DNA of 64,000 nucleotides, taken from the NCBI RefSeq assembly GCF_001625215.2, contig NC_030385.2, positions 31,893,598 to 31,957,597 on the forward strand, written 5' to 3'. Numbering within the stretch: the stretch's first letter is position 1; each line of letters begins with the position of its first letter. A program made the position numbers and the translations under genes. Positions 12,904 through 28,046 of this stretch are shown here, one piece after another. Source of the DNA: Daucus carota subsp. sativus. Taxonomy: Eukaryota; Streptophyta; Magnoliopsida; Apiales; Apiaceae. Under the pieces are notes generated by a model. The model worked only from the letters and a program-made list of their open reading frames with translations, did no database searches and had not been told where the DNA came from.

Positions 12904-13297
12904 GAGCATCTCCAATGGGGTTGGCTATAATTGTCGGCTAAATTGGACTTGTAAGACATTATGTGAAATTTGCTGAACCTGTAAGACATTGTGCGTCAAT
13001 GGTATCGATAATATTGGTTGGCTATAATCTAAAAATAGTATGTTATTAATATTTTAGATTGTTAAAATAGAATATATCAGTTTCATATAGTAATAAATGA
13101 TGGGCAATCTTCCTACAGATTTCTTACAGGCCTGTAGAGGTTCGACAAATTTAGCCATCCATAGGAGCTTGGCTAAAATTATAGACAACAGATCAAAGTG
13201 GTTGGAGTGTAATTTTTTCAGGAGGTTGGCTATATTTTTTATATTTGGTATGTCAACTCAATTTTTTTCTAAGGGCCTTTTATGGTTGGAGATGCTC
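12904..13297. mobile_element. PIF/Harbinger-type (Tourist-like) MITE
   Basis: A 394-bp element with inverted ends: GAGCATCTCCAATGG on the left, and a right end whose complement is GAGCATCTCCAACC. It is flanked by TTA on both sides (12901-12903, 13298-13300). The GAGCATCTCCAA end is common among plant MITEs. Confidence 0.75.
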
Positions 13298-14839
13298 TTA
13301 ATAGTTTAGCACTAGAATGAGGCTAAACAGTATTAAGTTAAGTAGTACTACATTGTACATGTAGTAAATTAGTGTAAAGAGAAATGTTTTAACATAAATT
13401 GTTTTGTCCTTCTGTAAGTGGTACTTAGAATCAAAAGAAATTGCAACGAAACTCTTGTTGTTCGGGGATGGAGGCGAGGTTGGTTAAAACTGTTTATAAC
13501 TAAAATAGTGATCGGTTGCGAGACATCTATCCAACGAAAAGATCAAAACTTTGACTCGCTTGTTTCAAGTATGAAGTAAAATTAATATTTCATAATTTTT
13601 TAAAATTAAAATATGGTATATGTATTTTTATTCATAAAATTATACAAAAAAAAAAATCAATTTTAGCTATATAATCAAAATCTAGTTGAGATGTGCATAA
13701 AATTTAAGAAATGATAAGTATGAACATATAGTTTTAATATATCGGCTGAACTTTAATTCTAAAATTCGAGCTTTATTTCTATCTATCTTATTTTGGTTTT
13801 AAAATGAATCTTAATAAACTAATATTTCAATATATATATAATGTTTTTTCTCCAAGGATACATACATACTGGTATTAGATCTTAAAATAGCAGTAATACT
13901 ATATTTTTGATTTAATATTAATAATGAAATATAATTGACTCGATTAAGTTTAAATTCTCGCATCATTCACAAATATTTGTAATTTATATTGTTAGCAACG
14001 AACTTAAAACTTAAAAGCATATACTTCTAATTTGATTCAACTAAAGTATCTTTCTAATTTTGATAATTTTTCGTTTAAATTTAATAGCACAGAAGTCAAC
14101 AGGTTACAAATCAAAGATTCATGTTAATAGCCCAAGTGCACAAACCAAGTACAATTGAATAATAGGCTGGACAGGAAGGTGTAATGGACCAGTACATATA
14201 CTTCTGATATTTGTTGTTGATAAGTATAAATTTCTGCTTGTTAGAGAATATAATTCTGCCCAAGTCTGTTTTAAGGGCCAGGATTTTTTTTTTCTTTTTA
14301 ATTATAGTTCCTGCAATTCCGACCCCCCTACAATTATGGTTTATACGGCACAGTTTGGCATTGTTGTTGCACATTGTTGCCCGTACATCTTATTACCTTG
14401 TTTCTACTAATAAATTTGACGAGGTCTGATTATAAAGTGTCGGCATGTCACTATTTAGCTGAAAAAGGTCTCTATTGTCACTTTCTGAAAAAATGGCCCA
14501 AAATGTCACTTCAGAACGCAACTTCATGTCGTGTTTTCAATATCGGACAAAAACACAACTTTAAGTTGTGGTTTCAGCTGAATACGCAACTTCAAGCCGT
14601 GTTTTCCTCAAAAAATCAAACGCAACTTCAGGTGATGTTTTGAAGTGACATTTGGGGTCATTTTTCCAAAAAAGACATTGAAGCCAATTTATAAGTAGCA
14701 ACTTTTGGGACCTTTTCTCTAAATATATTATTAAATACAGGAAAAAATTAATAAGATGACATCTGTGATTATATACTAGTGGCTGGAGTTTAGGACACCA
14801 AATCAGTTTCAAAGGGTTAAGGACAAGTGATTTCGAGAG
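13298..14839. other. Intergenic region with degenerate short repeats
   Basis: No gene seen. At 14510-14640 the phrase CGCAACTTCA followed by GTGTTTTC recurs about every 50 bp, and the related CACAACTTTAAGTTGTGG lies between copies, suggesting a decayed tandem repeat or MITE. Open frames here are short and lack homology I recognise. Confidence 0.5.
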
Positions 14840-15303
14840 CAATTACACTGATACAGTGAGGGTAATTTGTATACCTTTTGACAGCATCATCGACGAGACG
14901 TTGAAAGCCTTGAGAAGACTTCAATCGGTGAAAGCCATACAGTCCAGCGGCGTCAGAACCGGAAGTCGAGAGGTGACGAGTTCCGGTGAAGTTTAATCGG
15001 AGATTTAAAACGGCGCGGCGGACTAGGCAAGACACTGGCTTCTCTTGGGGAAACTTCAATCGGTGTAAGCCATAGAGTCCGGTGGCGTTAGAGCCGGAAG
15101 TCCAGAGGTGACGATTTCCGGTGAAGTTTGACCGGAGATTTAGAACGGCACGGCGGACTAGGCATGACATTGGTTTCTGTGCGTGTGCTGATGTAATCAC
15201 AGAGCAGTTGCTGGGGACTAAAAATGCGCTTGCTCTCAGTTGGGACTTGGGTTCTATACTTGGAAGGCCAGATTGGTGACGACCAACGAGGGTGTCAGCT
15301 GTT
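14840..15303 (-). pseudogene. Orphan duplicated exon 1 of mitochondrial intermediate peptidase
   Basis: This matches MIP exon 1 and its flanks (9015-9333), including the start of intron 1 and the 5' leader. It differs in holding two exon-1-like units in one frame. The first begins MSCLVRRAVLNLRSNFTGN at about 15165. It runs straight into a second at about 15043, where the initiator Met has become Val (EKPVSCLVRRAVLN), and ends DDAVKR at a possible splice donor (AAAAG/GTATAC, about 14874). No MIP exon 2 follows on the minus strand between here and the Ycf20-like gene, so the copy cannot make peptidase by itself. It is either a dead segmental duplicate or an alternative first exon that would have to splice across the Ycf20-like gene. 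Confidence 0.8.
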
Positions 15304-15974
15304 AAAAATTTGTTTGGATACTTCACACAACAAATATGTGATTTATTTGTTTTCTGTATAATGAAAATTCATATCATTCCAATATTAACAAAGAAATCCC
15401 GACAAAAAAAGATAAAACATTAACAAAGTAATACTCTTGACATTATAAAATAGGCTAAATGCCCTCTTAACCGTCGTATTTGAAAGCTTGTATCTATATT
15501 GTTTTAATGTTTTAATTCAGTCGATTCAATCATTCAGGGGTAATGAGAACGAGCAAACTTTATCTTCAATAGTAATTGTCAAGTTTATCCTTCGTTAAAT
15601 ATCATTTTTTTTAATTTCTCCTTCATTAAATATCATTTTTTAATTTCATCTCGGTATGAGGGTTAATCAGAATATATCGAATACTTGGAGCGTTATATCG
15701 GTCGAGTTAAAACATTGATGATGTAAAGGACGTGAAGACTACAAAATATCACTAATTTGGATATTGATAAAAAAAATAGTCAATCTCAATCCTTATTATT
15801 TTCATATTATTCATCGTCAATAATAAGCTATATTAATATATTTCAACTTAAATTTTCTATTTTATTGTCAATTGTATTGATTCACCGATGTTAAATGAAG
15901 AACTTGGTCGTTTTTCTTTACTTTCATGAAAACAAAGATATATCTTAAAAACAAGAGGAATTACCTTGTATACT
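15304..15974. other. AT-rich intergenic DNA; nothing recognised
   Basis: Non-coding, AT-rich sequence between the MIP exon 1 duplicate and the inverted-repeat arm. It contains no open frame with recognisable homology. Confidence 0.5.
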
Positions 15975-16205
15975 GTTTTTCCAATCTTATTTTCAAAAAT
16001 GCTACCTTCTCCAATCTTATTTTCAAAAATATCATCTTCTCTAAAATTTTTCAAATATACTATCTTTTTGAAAATATTTTCCAAAAATACGGTGGTTGCA
16101 TATGCAACCATATATGCAACTACAAATCCTGGTTTCAAGTTCCAGTTTTCAAATGTCATTTTCGACCTCATCTTTGAAATCGATATATATATAATATATT
16201 GAATA

Positions 16206-16626
16206 TATTTTATATTGAATTAAGTTGTGTATATTTCCATACACATAAAAGACCACAAAAAGAGTTTTGTTTTGTGGTTCTTACGTTACGTATACGTCTT
16301 CTTTGACTAGAATGAGCGTTATGAAGAAACTTCATGGTACAGAAAAAAAGAGGTATTCTTTTGTTTTTATTTCCTGCTGAGAAAGCATTCATTATCTCAG
16401 CTCATTTCTTAAAATACTTCAATCGGTACACGCAAGAAATAGGCCAATTCAGCAGCTTTTTGTTCGATTTTCCGTGGAGTAACATTCTCATCAGTACGAG
16501 TTAAAGGAATGGCCCCCTGGCCTCTGATATCCATATAAAGGACACGACGAGCATAAATACCCTCTTTAACTTCTATTCTGACGGACTGGATATCCTTTAT
16601 AAGGAATCGTCGGAAGATGCGACGAT
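16206..16626 (-). other. Nuclear plastid DNA insert (NUPT): ycf4 3' end and downstream spacer
   Basis: Read in reverse, 16626-16409 encodes the C-terminal ~71 residues of plastid Ycf4, the photosystem I assembly factor, including [26 protein letters not shown] and [14 protein letters not shown], followed by TAA. The next ~200 bp (16408 to about 16206) look like the plastid spacer downstream of ycf4. The frame is open in this piece, but about 110 N-terminal residues and any plastid promoter are missing, so it is a non-functional transfer. The window is otherwise nuclear, so this is an insertion. Confidence 0.85.
16409..16626 (-). pseudogene. ycf4: ycf4 C-terminal fragment
   Basis: The last ~71 codons of ycf4 ending at TAA (16411-16409). 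The normal protein is about 184 residues; both N-terminal membrane helices are absent. It is dead as a gene here and marks the plastid origin of the surrounding DNA. Confidence 0.85.
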
Positions 16627-16679
16627 TATATATTATATTATATATATTATATATATAATATATTATATAATATTATATT

Positions 16680-16963
16680 TGTTATAAATCTAAAGTAATA
16701 AACTAAATATAATATCAAGCGAGTAAGAGAAATATGCGTCGATGAGAAGGTGAGAAAGACATGAGAGATATGTTATTGCTTATACCTTCAACTCATTTGT
16801 ACATGCTTTATTTATAGCTGAAAATTACTTAACTTGCATAATATGAATACAAGCTGGTAACCGTGTATCGAAAATAGAAAGTAGGCTACAGTTTTCAAAT
16901 TACGTGTATTGGTAATTGCATTCTTCTGGTAACTTTGACAGTCACTCTGCTTCATTTATAACA
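16680..16963 (-). repeat. Copia 3' LTR and adjacent polypurine tract
   Basis: 284-bp LTR. Immediately inside it, at 16964-16972, the complement reads AAGGGGGAG, a good polypurine tract for plus-strand priming. Confidence 0.92.
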
Positions 16964-17097
16964 CTCCCCCTTGATTGTCAATGTGAGTTATTATTACAAA
17001 GATTGACTGCCTCGTTAAAACCTTGCAAGGAAAAACCCAATGGGATAAAAACCTTGACGAAGGAAAAAGAGTACAGCCTCCCCCTGAATAAATTGTC

Positions 17098-19389
17098 TCA
17101 CATGTTGACATCTTGATGTAGTAAACCTTTTAATCTCCGCATACCCATATTATTTCTCAGCTTCTCAAATGTTGATGTCGGTAGTGATTTTGTAAGTATA
17201 TCCGCCAGATTATCGCATGAACGAACTTGTTGTACATCAATATCACCATTTTCTTGAAGTTCATGAGTGTAGAAGAATTTTGGCAATATGTGTTTTGTTC
17301 GATCCCCTTTAATATATCCTTCCTTAAGTTGTTTGATGCAGGCCGAGTTATCTTCGAATAAAACTGTAGGTTTGTCTGAAACATTTGATAATCCACATGA
17401 TTCTCGAATATGTTGGATGACAGACCTTAGCCAAATACATTCTCTGCTTGCTTCATGAATCACTAGTAACTCTGCGTGGTTTGATGAAGTTGCAGCCATA
17501 GTATGTTTTGTAGGCTTCCAAGAAATAGCAATACCACAATATGTAAACAAATAACCAGTCTGTGATCGTCCAAAGTGAGGATCTGACATGTATCCAGCAT
17601 CTGCATATCCAGTTAGTTGCGAACTTGAACTGCTTGGATAGAATAACCCAAGATCAATTGTACCCCGAAGATATCTGAATATATGTTTGATTCCATCCCA
17701 ATGCCTTTTAGTAGGGTCAGAACTAAATCTCGCCAATAGGTTCACTGCAAATGCAATATCCGGTCGTGTGTTGTTTGCGAGATACATGAGGGCGCCAATT
17801 GCACTGAGATATGGAGTCTCAGGTCCAAGAGCCTCTTCATCTTTCTTTCTAGGACGGAAAGGATCCTTTTCAACCTCAAATGATCGAACAACCATTGGTG
17901 TGGTTAGTGGATGAGCTTTGTCCATGTGGAACCGATCAAGAATCTTTTCAGTGTAGCTTGATTGATGAACAGATATTCCTGAAGGTAAGTGCTCCACCTG
18001 TATACCTAAACAAAATCTTGTCTTTCCAAGATCTTTCATTTCAAACTCATTTTTCAAATAGTTAGTAGCATTAGCAATATCTTCAGAAGTACCAACAATA
18101 TTCAAATCATCCACATATACAGCGATAATAACAAAACCAGTCAGCGAACGTTTAATGAAAACACAAGGACATATTTGGTTATTAACATATCCATCATTCA
18201 ATAAGTATTCACTAAGCCTGTTGTACCACATACGACCAGATTGTTTCAAACCATACAATGATCGTTGTAATTTAACTGAATATAAATATCGAGGCTTAGT
18301 GTCCTCTATATTTAATCCTTCAGGGATTTTCATATAAATATCACTATCAAGTGATCCATATAGGTATGCTGTCACGACGTCCATCAAATGTGTTTCTAGT
18401 TTTTCCATACAAGCCATACCTATTAGAAAACGGAAGGTAACTCCATCCATCACAGGAGAGTATGTTTCCTGGTAATCAAAACCAGGTCTTTGAGAGAATC
18501 CCTGAGCTACAAGCCGGGCTTTATATCTTACAATTTCATTTCTCTCATTTCGTTTTCGTACAAATACCCATCTATTCCCAACAGGGACTACACCAGCTGG
18601 TGTTTGGACTGCAGGTCCAAATACATTTCTTTTGCGCAATGATTGCAATTCTTCTTGAATTGCAATTTTCCATTTTGGCCAATCATCTCTTTGTCGACAT
18701 TCTTCCACACTTTGTGGTTCAGGATCAGAGTTCATAATAATATCAAATGCCACGGAAAAAGCATACACGTCATCAATTTCAGTACTCTCACGATCCAATA
18801 ATTTCCCGTTATGTACATAACTCATTGAGATCTCATAATTCTTAGGTACCTTTGCTTCTATGGAAGCATTTGCCACTTCTGGGGCATGTGCCACTTTTGG
18901 GGCAATTTCCACTTCAGGAGGTTTTGTTACAGCCACTTCAGGGGCTTGAATCTCTTCAGGAGGCAATACCACTTCTGGGGTATTTTCTGAAACTTTTGCC
19001 ACTTCTGGGGCAATTCCAATCAATTTCTGTTTTCGTGGTACAATATCTTTTGCACCAATAGGTCTACCACGCTTTTGGCGTGGCTTTGAATCACCAATCA
19101 ATTCCTCTGAAATTGATTTATTGCCAGGTATTTCACTCCTGGCCGGAGCATTTACAGCAGGTATATTAAAAGCATCTGGCATTTGATTAGCAATATTTTG
19201 CATATGTATAATTCTTTTAACCTCAGATTCACATTGTTTAGTACGTGGATCAATAGCATTTAATCCTGAGGCATTCCATGATATTTCTGAATTTAATTTA
19301 TGCAAAATTTTATCTACCCCTAATGTAGGGAACATAGATTCATCAAAATGACAATCAGCATACCGAGCAGTAAATACATCACCAGTCAA
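17098..19389 (-). pseudogene. Copia reverse transcriptase / RNase H
   Basis: A 763-residue open stretch. Residues ~1-190 are a linker rich in P-E-V repeats (APEVA, PPEVE, APKVA). Reverse transcriptase (RVT_2) starts near WPKWKIAIQEEL and carries the catalytic YVDD (AVYVDDLNIVG), preceded by RSLYGLKQSGRMWYNRL. RNase H follows, with GYADAGY, SNHAELL and the final ADILTKSLP motif. The domain looks intact, but upstream stops and the frameshift separate it from gag and integrase. It ends just before the polypurine tract. Confidence 0.93.
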
Positions 19390-19403
19390 TGGTTCCAGAT
19401 ACC

Positions 19404-20665
19404 TTATAATAGACAGAGAATCAAACCAACATATATACCAATTCTTCTTTGAGGTCCCATTTTAGTTCTTTGAGGTGGTGATATAGGAACATATACAACA
19501 CAACCAAATACTTTTAAATGAGAGATATTAGGCACTTGACCAAGAACTAATTCTTGAGGGGATTGTTTGTGGTAAGCAGAAGGTCTTATCTTAATTATAT
19601 TTGCAGCATGAAGTATTGCATGACCCCAAACAGATATAGGTAACTTTGCTCTTAGGAGTAAGGGACGGGCAATAAGTTGAAGTCTTTTAATTAAGGATTC
19701 TGCTAAACCATTTTGTGTATGTACGTGAGCTACCGGGTGTTCGACTGAGATTCCTACTGACATGCAATAATCATTAAAAGTTGCAGATGTAAATTCAACA
19801 GCATTATCTAGTCGGATTGATTTAATGGGATGATCAGGAAATTGAGTTCGTAGTTTAATGATTTGGGCAAGTAATTTGGCAAAGGCTGTGTTTCGGGTTG
19901 TAAGCAGACATACATGGGACCATCTAGTTGACGCATCAATTAAAACCATAAAGTACCTAAATGGGCCAGAAGATAGATGAATAGGAACACAAATGTCACC
20001 TTGAATTCTTTCTAAGAATTTCGGGGACTCGGTTTGAAACTTAACTGGGGATGGTCGAACAATTAGTTTTCCTAAGGAACATGCTGAACAATGAAGTTCA
20101 TCTTGGGGTATTATCTTTTGAGCTTTAAGAGGATGTCCTACAGAATTTTCAACGATACGACGCATCATTGATACTCCTGGATGACCGAGTCTTTCGTGCC
20201 AAAGGGAAAGTAGTTTTGGGTCTATGACTTTGGGGATGTTGACACTATGAGATTCAATAACTCGTATACTCGTAACATATAATCCGGAAGAAACCGAGTG
20301 GAATGTTTCTAGGACGTTTTTATTGTCAACGGTGTTTGCGGTGATGAGAAGGTATTCTTTTTCATTCTCATTAGTAGTTTCAACGTGAAACCCATTAAGA
20401 CGAATATCTTTAAAACTCAATAGGTTTCTAGTTGACTTACTAGAGTATAGAGCCTCTTGTATGTGTATGTTTGTCTTATTTGGTAGAATAAAACTAGCTT
20501 TCCCAAAACCTTCTATTATATTTGATGTACCCGATACCGTCTAGACATGTGAGTTGGTTTTAGTCAACTGTGAGAAGTATTTCTAACTCTGTAAAATAGT
20601 GTGTGTGGTTGCGCAGTCAACAATGCATATATCTTCCATCTCTATACACATATATAAATGAAAAA
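19404..20665 (-). pseudogene. Copia protease remnant and integrase
   Basis: A protease-like stretch (EDICIVDCATTHTIL, about 20650) is followed by in-frame TAG codons near 20583-20585 and 20541-20543. From 20420 the integrase is open: the zinc finger HERLGHPG...CSACSLGK, then the DDE core with D in GDICVP, D in IRLDNAVEF and E in NGLAES, and the C-terminal LKVFGCVVYVP. The reading ends at 19404 through a one-base frameshift just before the linker to reverse transcriptase. Confidence 0.9.
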
Positions 20666-20792
20666 AACATCTTTATTAAAAACACACCGAGTACATATAA
20701 CAACAATATAAAACAAGTACATAAAACGAGTACATAATGAAAAAACATAAAACACAGAGGAAATAAGTAAAGTAAGACAATACATATGAAGC

Positions 20793-21830
20793 CTAGTCGT
20801 CTAAACCATAATAAAGATTAGCACCACTATCTTTTTCATTTGAGGCCTTATTGACTGGTTCATTAACTAGATTATAATTAGCAAAGTTTGTTTCCACTCT
20901 CTTTCCAGTATTCCTTTTGAACGACTCGTAGAGATCAACAAGATGTTTGGGTGTGCGACAAGTACGTTGCCAGTGTCCCTCAGTTCCACACCAATGACAT
21001 ATGTCTCGTTTCTCTCCTTCTTGGGGTGCCTTTCTTTTGTTTGACACTTCACGTTGGCACTTGTTGTAACCATCACGTTGCCACTTCAGATGGCCAGAAT
21101 GATATTGATTGCGAAACCGACCACGGAAATTTCCACGTCCACGGTTTCGTCCATAACCTCGTCCTCCTCTATGCCCTTTCCCACGTTCATTCTTCAGGAA
21201 TGACGTGTTATGTACTTCAGGTAACTGGGCAGAGCCTGTGGGACGTATCTGATGATTTTTCAGTAGCAACTCGTTATTCTTTTCAGCCACAAGAAGGAGA
21301 GATATCAACTCGCCATATTTCCGAAAATTCCGCTCCCTATATTGTTGAGCCAGGATCATAGTGTTGGGGTGAAAAGTTGAGAGGGTTTTTTCAATCATTT
21401 CAGCATCAGTAATATTTTCACCACATAAAATTAATTTTGAGCTTATCTTGAAAAGAGCAGAATTATATTCAGCTACGGATTTGAAATCCTATAGCCTCAA
21501 ATTAATCCAGTCATATCGGGCAGATGGCAAGTGAACAAGTTTCTGGTGATCAAATCTATCCTTGAGATTATTCCAAAAGGTGAGTGGATTTTTGATAGTG
21601 AGGTATTCAGATTTTAGGTCTTCATGGATGTGATGCCTAAGAAAGATAATTGCTTTTGCATTTTGTTCAACAGTTGAGATTTTTTCTGGGTCAATAGTAT
21701 CTTTTAGGCCATTAGCACTAAGGTGTAATTCCGCATCAAGGACCCATGACAGATAATTATTTCCAGAAACATCCAAGGCAACGAACTCTAATTTTGCAAG
21801 ATTCGCCATTCTGAATTTAAAATACGACAC
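20793..21830 (-). pseudogene. Copia gag, interrupted by a stop
   Basis: A UBN2-type retrotransposon capsid protein. The N-terminal part (MANLAKLEFVALDVSGNNYL, then SWVLDAELHL) runs to an in-frame TAG at 21491-21489 and resumes in the same frame. The C-terminal part is basic and RG-rich (GGRGYGRNRGRGNFRGRF) and carries a CCHC zinc knuckle, CHWCGTEGHWQRTC, used for RNA packaging. The frame ends at TAG 20795-20793. The internal stop would remove the zinc knuckle from the product. Confidence 0.9.
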
Positions 21831-22096
21831 AATAATATAACATGTTGGTAAATAAAATAATTAATCATGTGTCACATAATAATATAACAACAATATAAAC
21901 AAGTTTAAAAAACTATAATAATGACAAGGGTGTTGATAATAACATTTATAAAATAAAATAAATAAGTTAGAGCGTACCTTCTTTGTTGAAATAAAACCCG
22001 GATAAAATCTTGTACTCCTTTATCGAAATAAACTCGGATAAAATTTTGTACTCCTCTATCGAAATAAAACTCGGGCAGAGATTCGTGCTGATAACG

Positions 22097-22380
22097 TGTT
22101 ATAAATCTAAAGTAATAAACTAAATATAATATCAAGCGAGTAAGAGAAATATGCGTCGATGAGAAGGTGAGAAAGACAGGAGAGATATGTTATTGCTTAT
22201 ACCTTCAACTCATTTGTACATGCTCTATTTATAGCTGAAAATTACTTAACTTGCATAATATGAATACAAGCTGGTAACCGTGTATCGAAAATAGAAAGTA
22301 GGCTACAGTTTTCAAATTACGTGTATTGATAATTGCATTCTTCTGGTAACTTTGACAATCACTCTGCTTCATTTATAACA
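22097..22380 (-). repeat. Copia 5' LTR
   Basis: A 284-bp direct repeat of 16680-16963 (TG...CA ends). As the element is on the minus strand, this is the 5' LTR and should carry the promoter. A candidate primer-binding site lies just inside it at about 22080-22096 (complement CGTTATCAGCACGAAT). It is not the usual initiator-Met tRNA sequence. Confidence 0.92.
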
Positions 22381-22585
22381 ATATTATATATTATATATCG
22401 ATTCCAAAGATGAGGTCGAAAATGACATTTGAAAACTGGAACTTGAAATCAGGATTTGTAATTGCATATATGGTTGAATATGCAACCATAATATTTTTGA
22501 AAATATTTTAGAGAAGGTAGTATTTTTGAAAATAAGATTGGAGAAGGTAGTATTTTTGAAAATAAGATTGAAAACTTGGTTATGA

Positions 22586-23280
22586 ATAAAAAAAGCCCAA
22601 AAACAAATACATATTTATATATGAGTTGAAATTTCTAGTTAAAATAATATAATGACTAAAGGAACGAAAGTTATAAAAATATTCTATAATCAAACACTAG
22701 ACGATCGAGCTCAAGAGATAGTCGATCCTTAAAATAGAATCTTAGAATCATGAAGGTAGAACCTTGAATTTTAAATAATTTCAACATATAATAAACAAAA
22801 ACAATATTTTTTACATGCGCAATTCTATTGCAAAATCATAATAAATAGTAAAAATAGAGATACTAAAAATTCTAAAGCCAATAATTTTTTTATATAATTT
22901 TTAATTTCATTCTCCTTTGTTCCATCTCATCTACGTGACCTTCATGAAACAGGATACCCACCGAGTCCGAAAGGGACTTTGGCCGTGAAAACAAAACAAA
23001 ATAAATCTTGTAAAAATGAAGACGGTAATATCCGGTAAATGCATCTGAGTGATGTGGGACAACGACGCTGGCTGTTAGTAATTTTGTATGCCACGTTCAG
23101 CGTAGAAATGCAAAAATCTACCCTTAAAAGGTTTGATTAATTCCATAGGCATTTTCCAGACCTGTGATATCTACAACGAGCACAAGGTGTTTGACAAATC
23201 GCGTAGCTGAGGTAAAACAAATCTCACTCTCGCAACTCGCATTGTAAAAACAAAGCAGAAGAGCTGAGTAGATCTTAGCG
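22586..23280. other. Upstream region of the nucleotide kinase gene
   Basis: Spacer between the TIR element and the kinase start. The last ~250 bp are less AT-rich and should contain the promoter and 5' leader; no clear TATA box is seen. No other gene is recognised. Confidence 0.5.
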
Positions 23281-26734
<3,454 letters not shown>

Positions 26735-27782
26735 TCAATGTTCTCCAACAGGCGTACTTCAAGGAGGGAAAAGGCAAGTCGAAAACAGAAATAGTTAATG
26801 AGACTCCCAACAGCAGTTACGCTGTTATTACTTATTTAGTAGTAAGTATGCGCGGCATAGTGAAGAACCCTATAGTTGAAGGATAGAGTGGTCGGAGTGA
26901 ACACCTATACCAAGAGATAAGTTTTCCTTGCATCTGGTAAGCAACAAACAGAATGTGATTTGGTTTGCACATAATATCAGAACATTAAACCTATGTTATA
27001 GGCATATGAAGATGTGTTGTCCTTTTATTGTCTGTAATAGTGTAACTTGCAATTATTAATACATTGCAGAAACTGAGAGCTCACCTAACATTCTCCTTTA
27101 GTGCCCGCTTGTCTGGGCTTACATGTCAAAAACTCCTTTAAAATTGTGATTCCCCTTGTCGTTATAAAATAGCTTCTTCGAATTGTTTTGGTTCTTGAAT
27201 GATATGTATCTTTCAATTTAGAACTTGAAAAAGTCCATTGTCTTATCACCGAGCTTTAAAAATAACTAGTCTTATTACTCTTGATTCAATCAACTGTTCT
27301 CGGGATGATTCAAAACTAGCTTTATAGCCCGTGCCTCGCATGGGAATGTTCTAGCAATGTTTTCATTTGAGGTTTGGATACAGATAAAGATAATGACAAT
27401 GTAGTTTGAGCATAATTTTTCCACACTGTGTCCTCCATTGGATTGGTTGATCTTCTAAATAACTCAGGGATCTATGAATATAGAGAGTGCGTTTGCTCAG
27501 GAGATTCGTACATGCATAAATCATATCTATAATATAGCAAATAAGTTGTTAATGTTGTCAAAAACTTCTCACCGAAGGCATTTGAAAAGAGTCTCAAACA
27601 CAATAACCTGGAGTTTCACATGGTTTGCATGTTAAATGAACACACTGCATTTTAAGAAGAGTCCCAAGAGCGTGGTAGAACACGCTGCCACAATAGTGTA
27701 TTCCATCGCTCCCCTTTTCTGAAAATTAGTCACTATTTGAGTCACAAAAGATGCTTTTGTCCAATAGCTACATAAACATATA

Positions 27783-28046
27783 CTTCCTCCGTCCCAAAAT
27801 AGTTGTCACATTTGGTTTTATGCCGGTCAAATTGACTAAAGTTTGACTGAAATTTATTAATATTTTATCAATTGACAAAATAAAAAAAATATGTTACCAA
27901 AAATAACTTTTAATCTACTTTAACTCTTTAAGATGTAATTTTTAGTTTTTTAAAATAATGAGTGATTGACTTATAATTTTTGATCAAAACTTAATCAATT
28001 TAACCAACAAAAATAGAAACGTGACAACTATTTTGGGACGGGGGAG
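27783..28046. mobile_element. Stowaway-type MITE
   Basis: Inverted ends CTTCCTCCGTCCCAAAATAG and complementary CTATTTTGGGACGGGGGAG, flanked by TA on both sides. Its internal sequence (TTTGACTGAAATTTA and the like) resembles 46705-46962. Confidence 0.9.

Larger units (their letters stand above)
16680..22380 (-). mobile_element. Ty1-copia LTR retrotransposon, complete but defective
   Basis: A 5.7-kb element on the minus strand with two 284-bp LTRs, flanked by the 5-bp target duplication ATATT (16675-16679, 22381-22385). The LTRs begin TGTTATAAAT and end TTTATAACA. I count four substitutions between them, about 98.6% identity, so the insertion is recent. A purine-rich tract adjoins the 3' LTR. 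Domain order is gag, protease, integrase, reverse transcriptase, RNase H, as in copia elements. Several in-frame stops and one frameshift make this copy non-autonomous. Confidence 0.95.
15975..22585. mobile_element. TIR element containing plastid DNA, split by a copia insertion
   Basis: About 200 bp at 15975-16190 are repeated in inverted orientation at 22393-22585. Shared landmarks are ATCTTATTTTCAAAAAT (repeated within each arm), TTGCATATGCAACCATATAT and GTCATTTTCGACCTCATCTT. Subtracting the later copia insertion (16680-22380 plus one TSD copy) leaves an element of about 0.9 kb: left arm, plastid fragment, AT-rich tract, right arm. Outer target duplications could not be identified, so the family is unassigned. 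A plastid fragment that landed inside an older inverted repeat is the alternative to capture. Confidence 0.65.

Noticed and set aside
15926-16202. Overlapping plus-strand open frames in the left inverted arm
   Set aside because: They lie in the AT-rich TIR arm and match no protein.
17687-19061. Several plus-strand open frames over the copia pol gene
   Set aside because: Antisense shadows of the reverse transcriptase frame.
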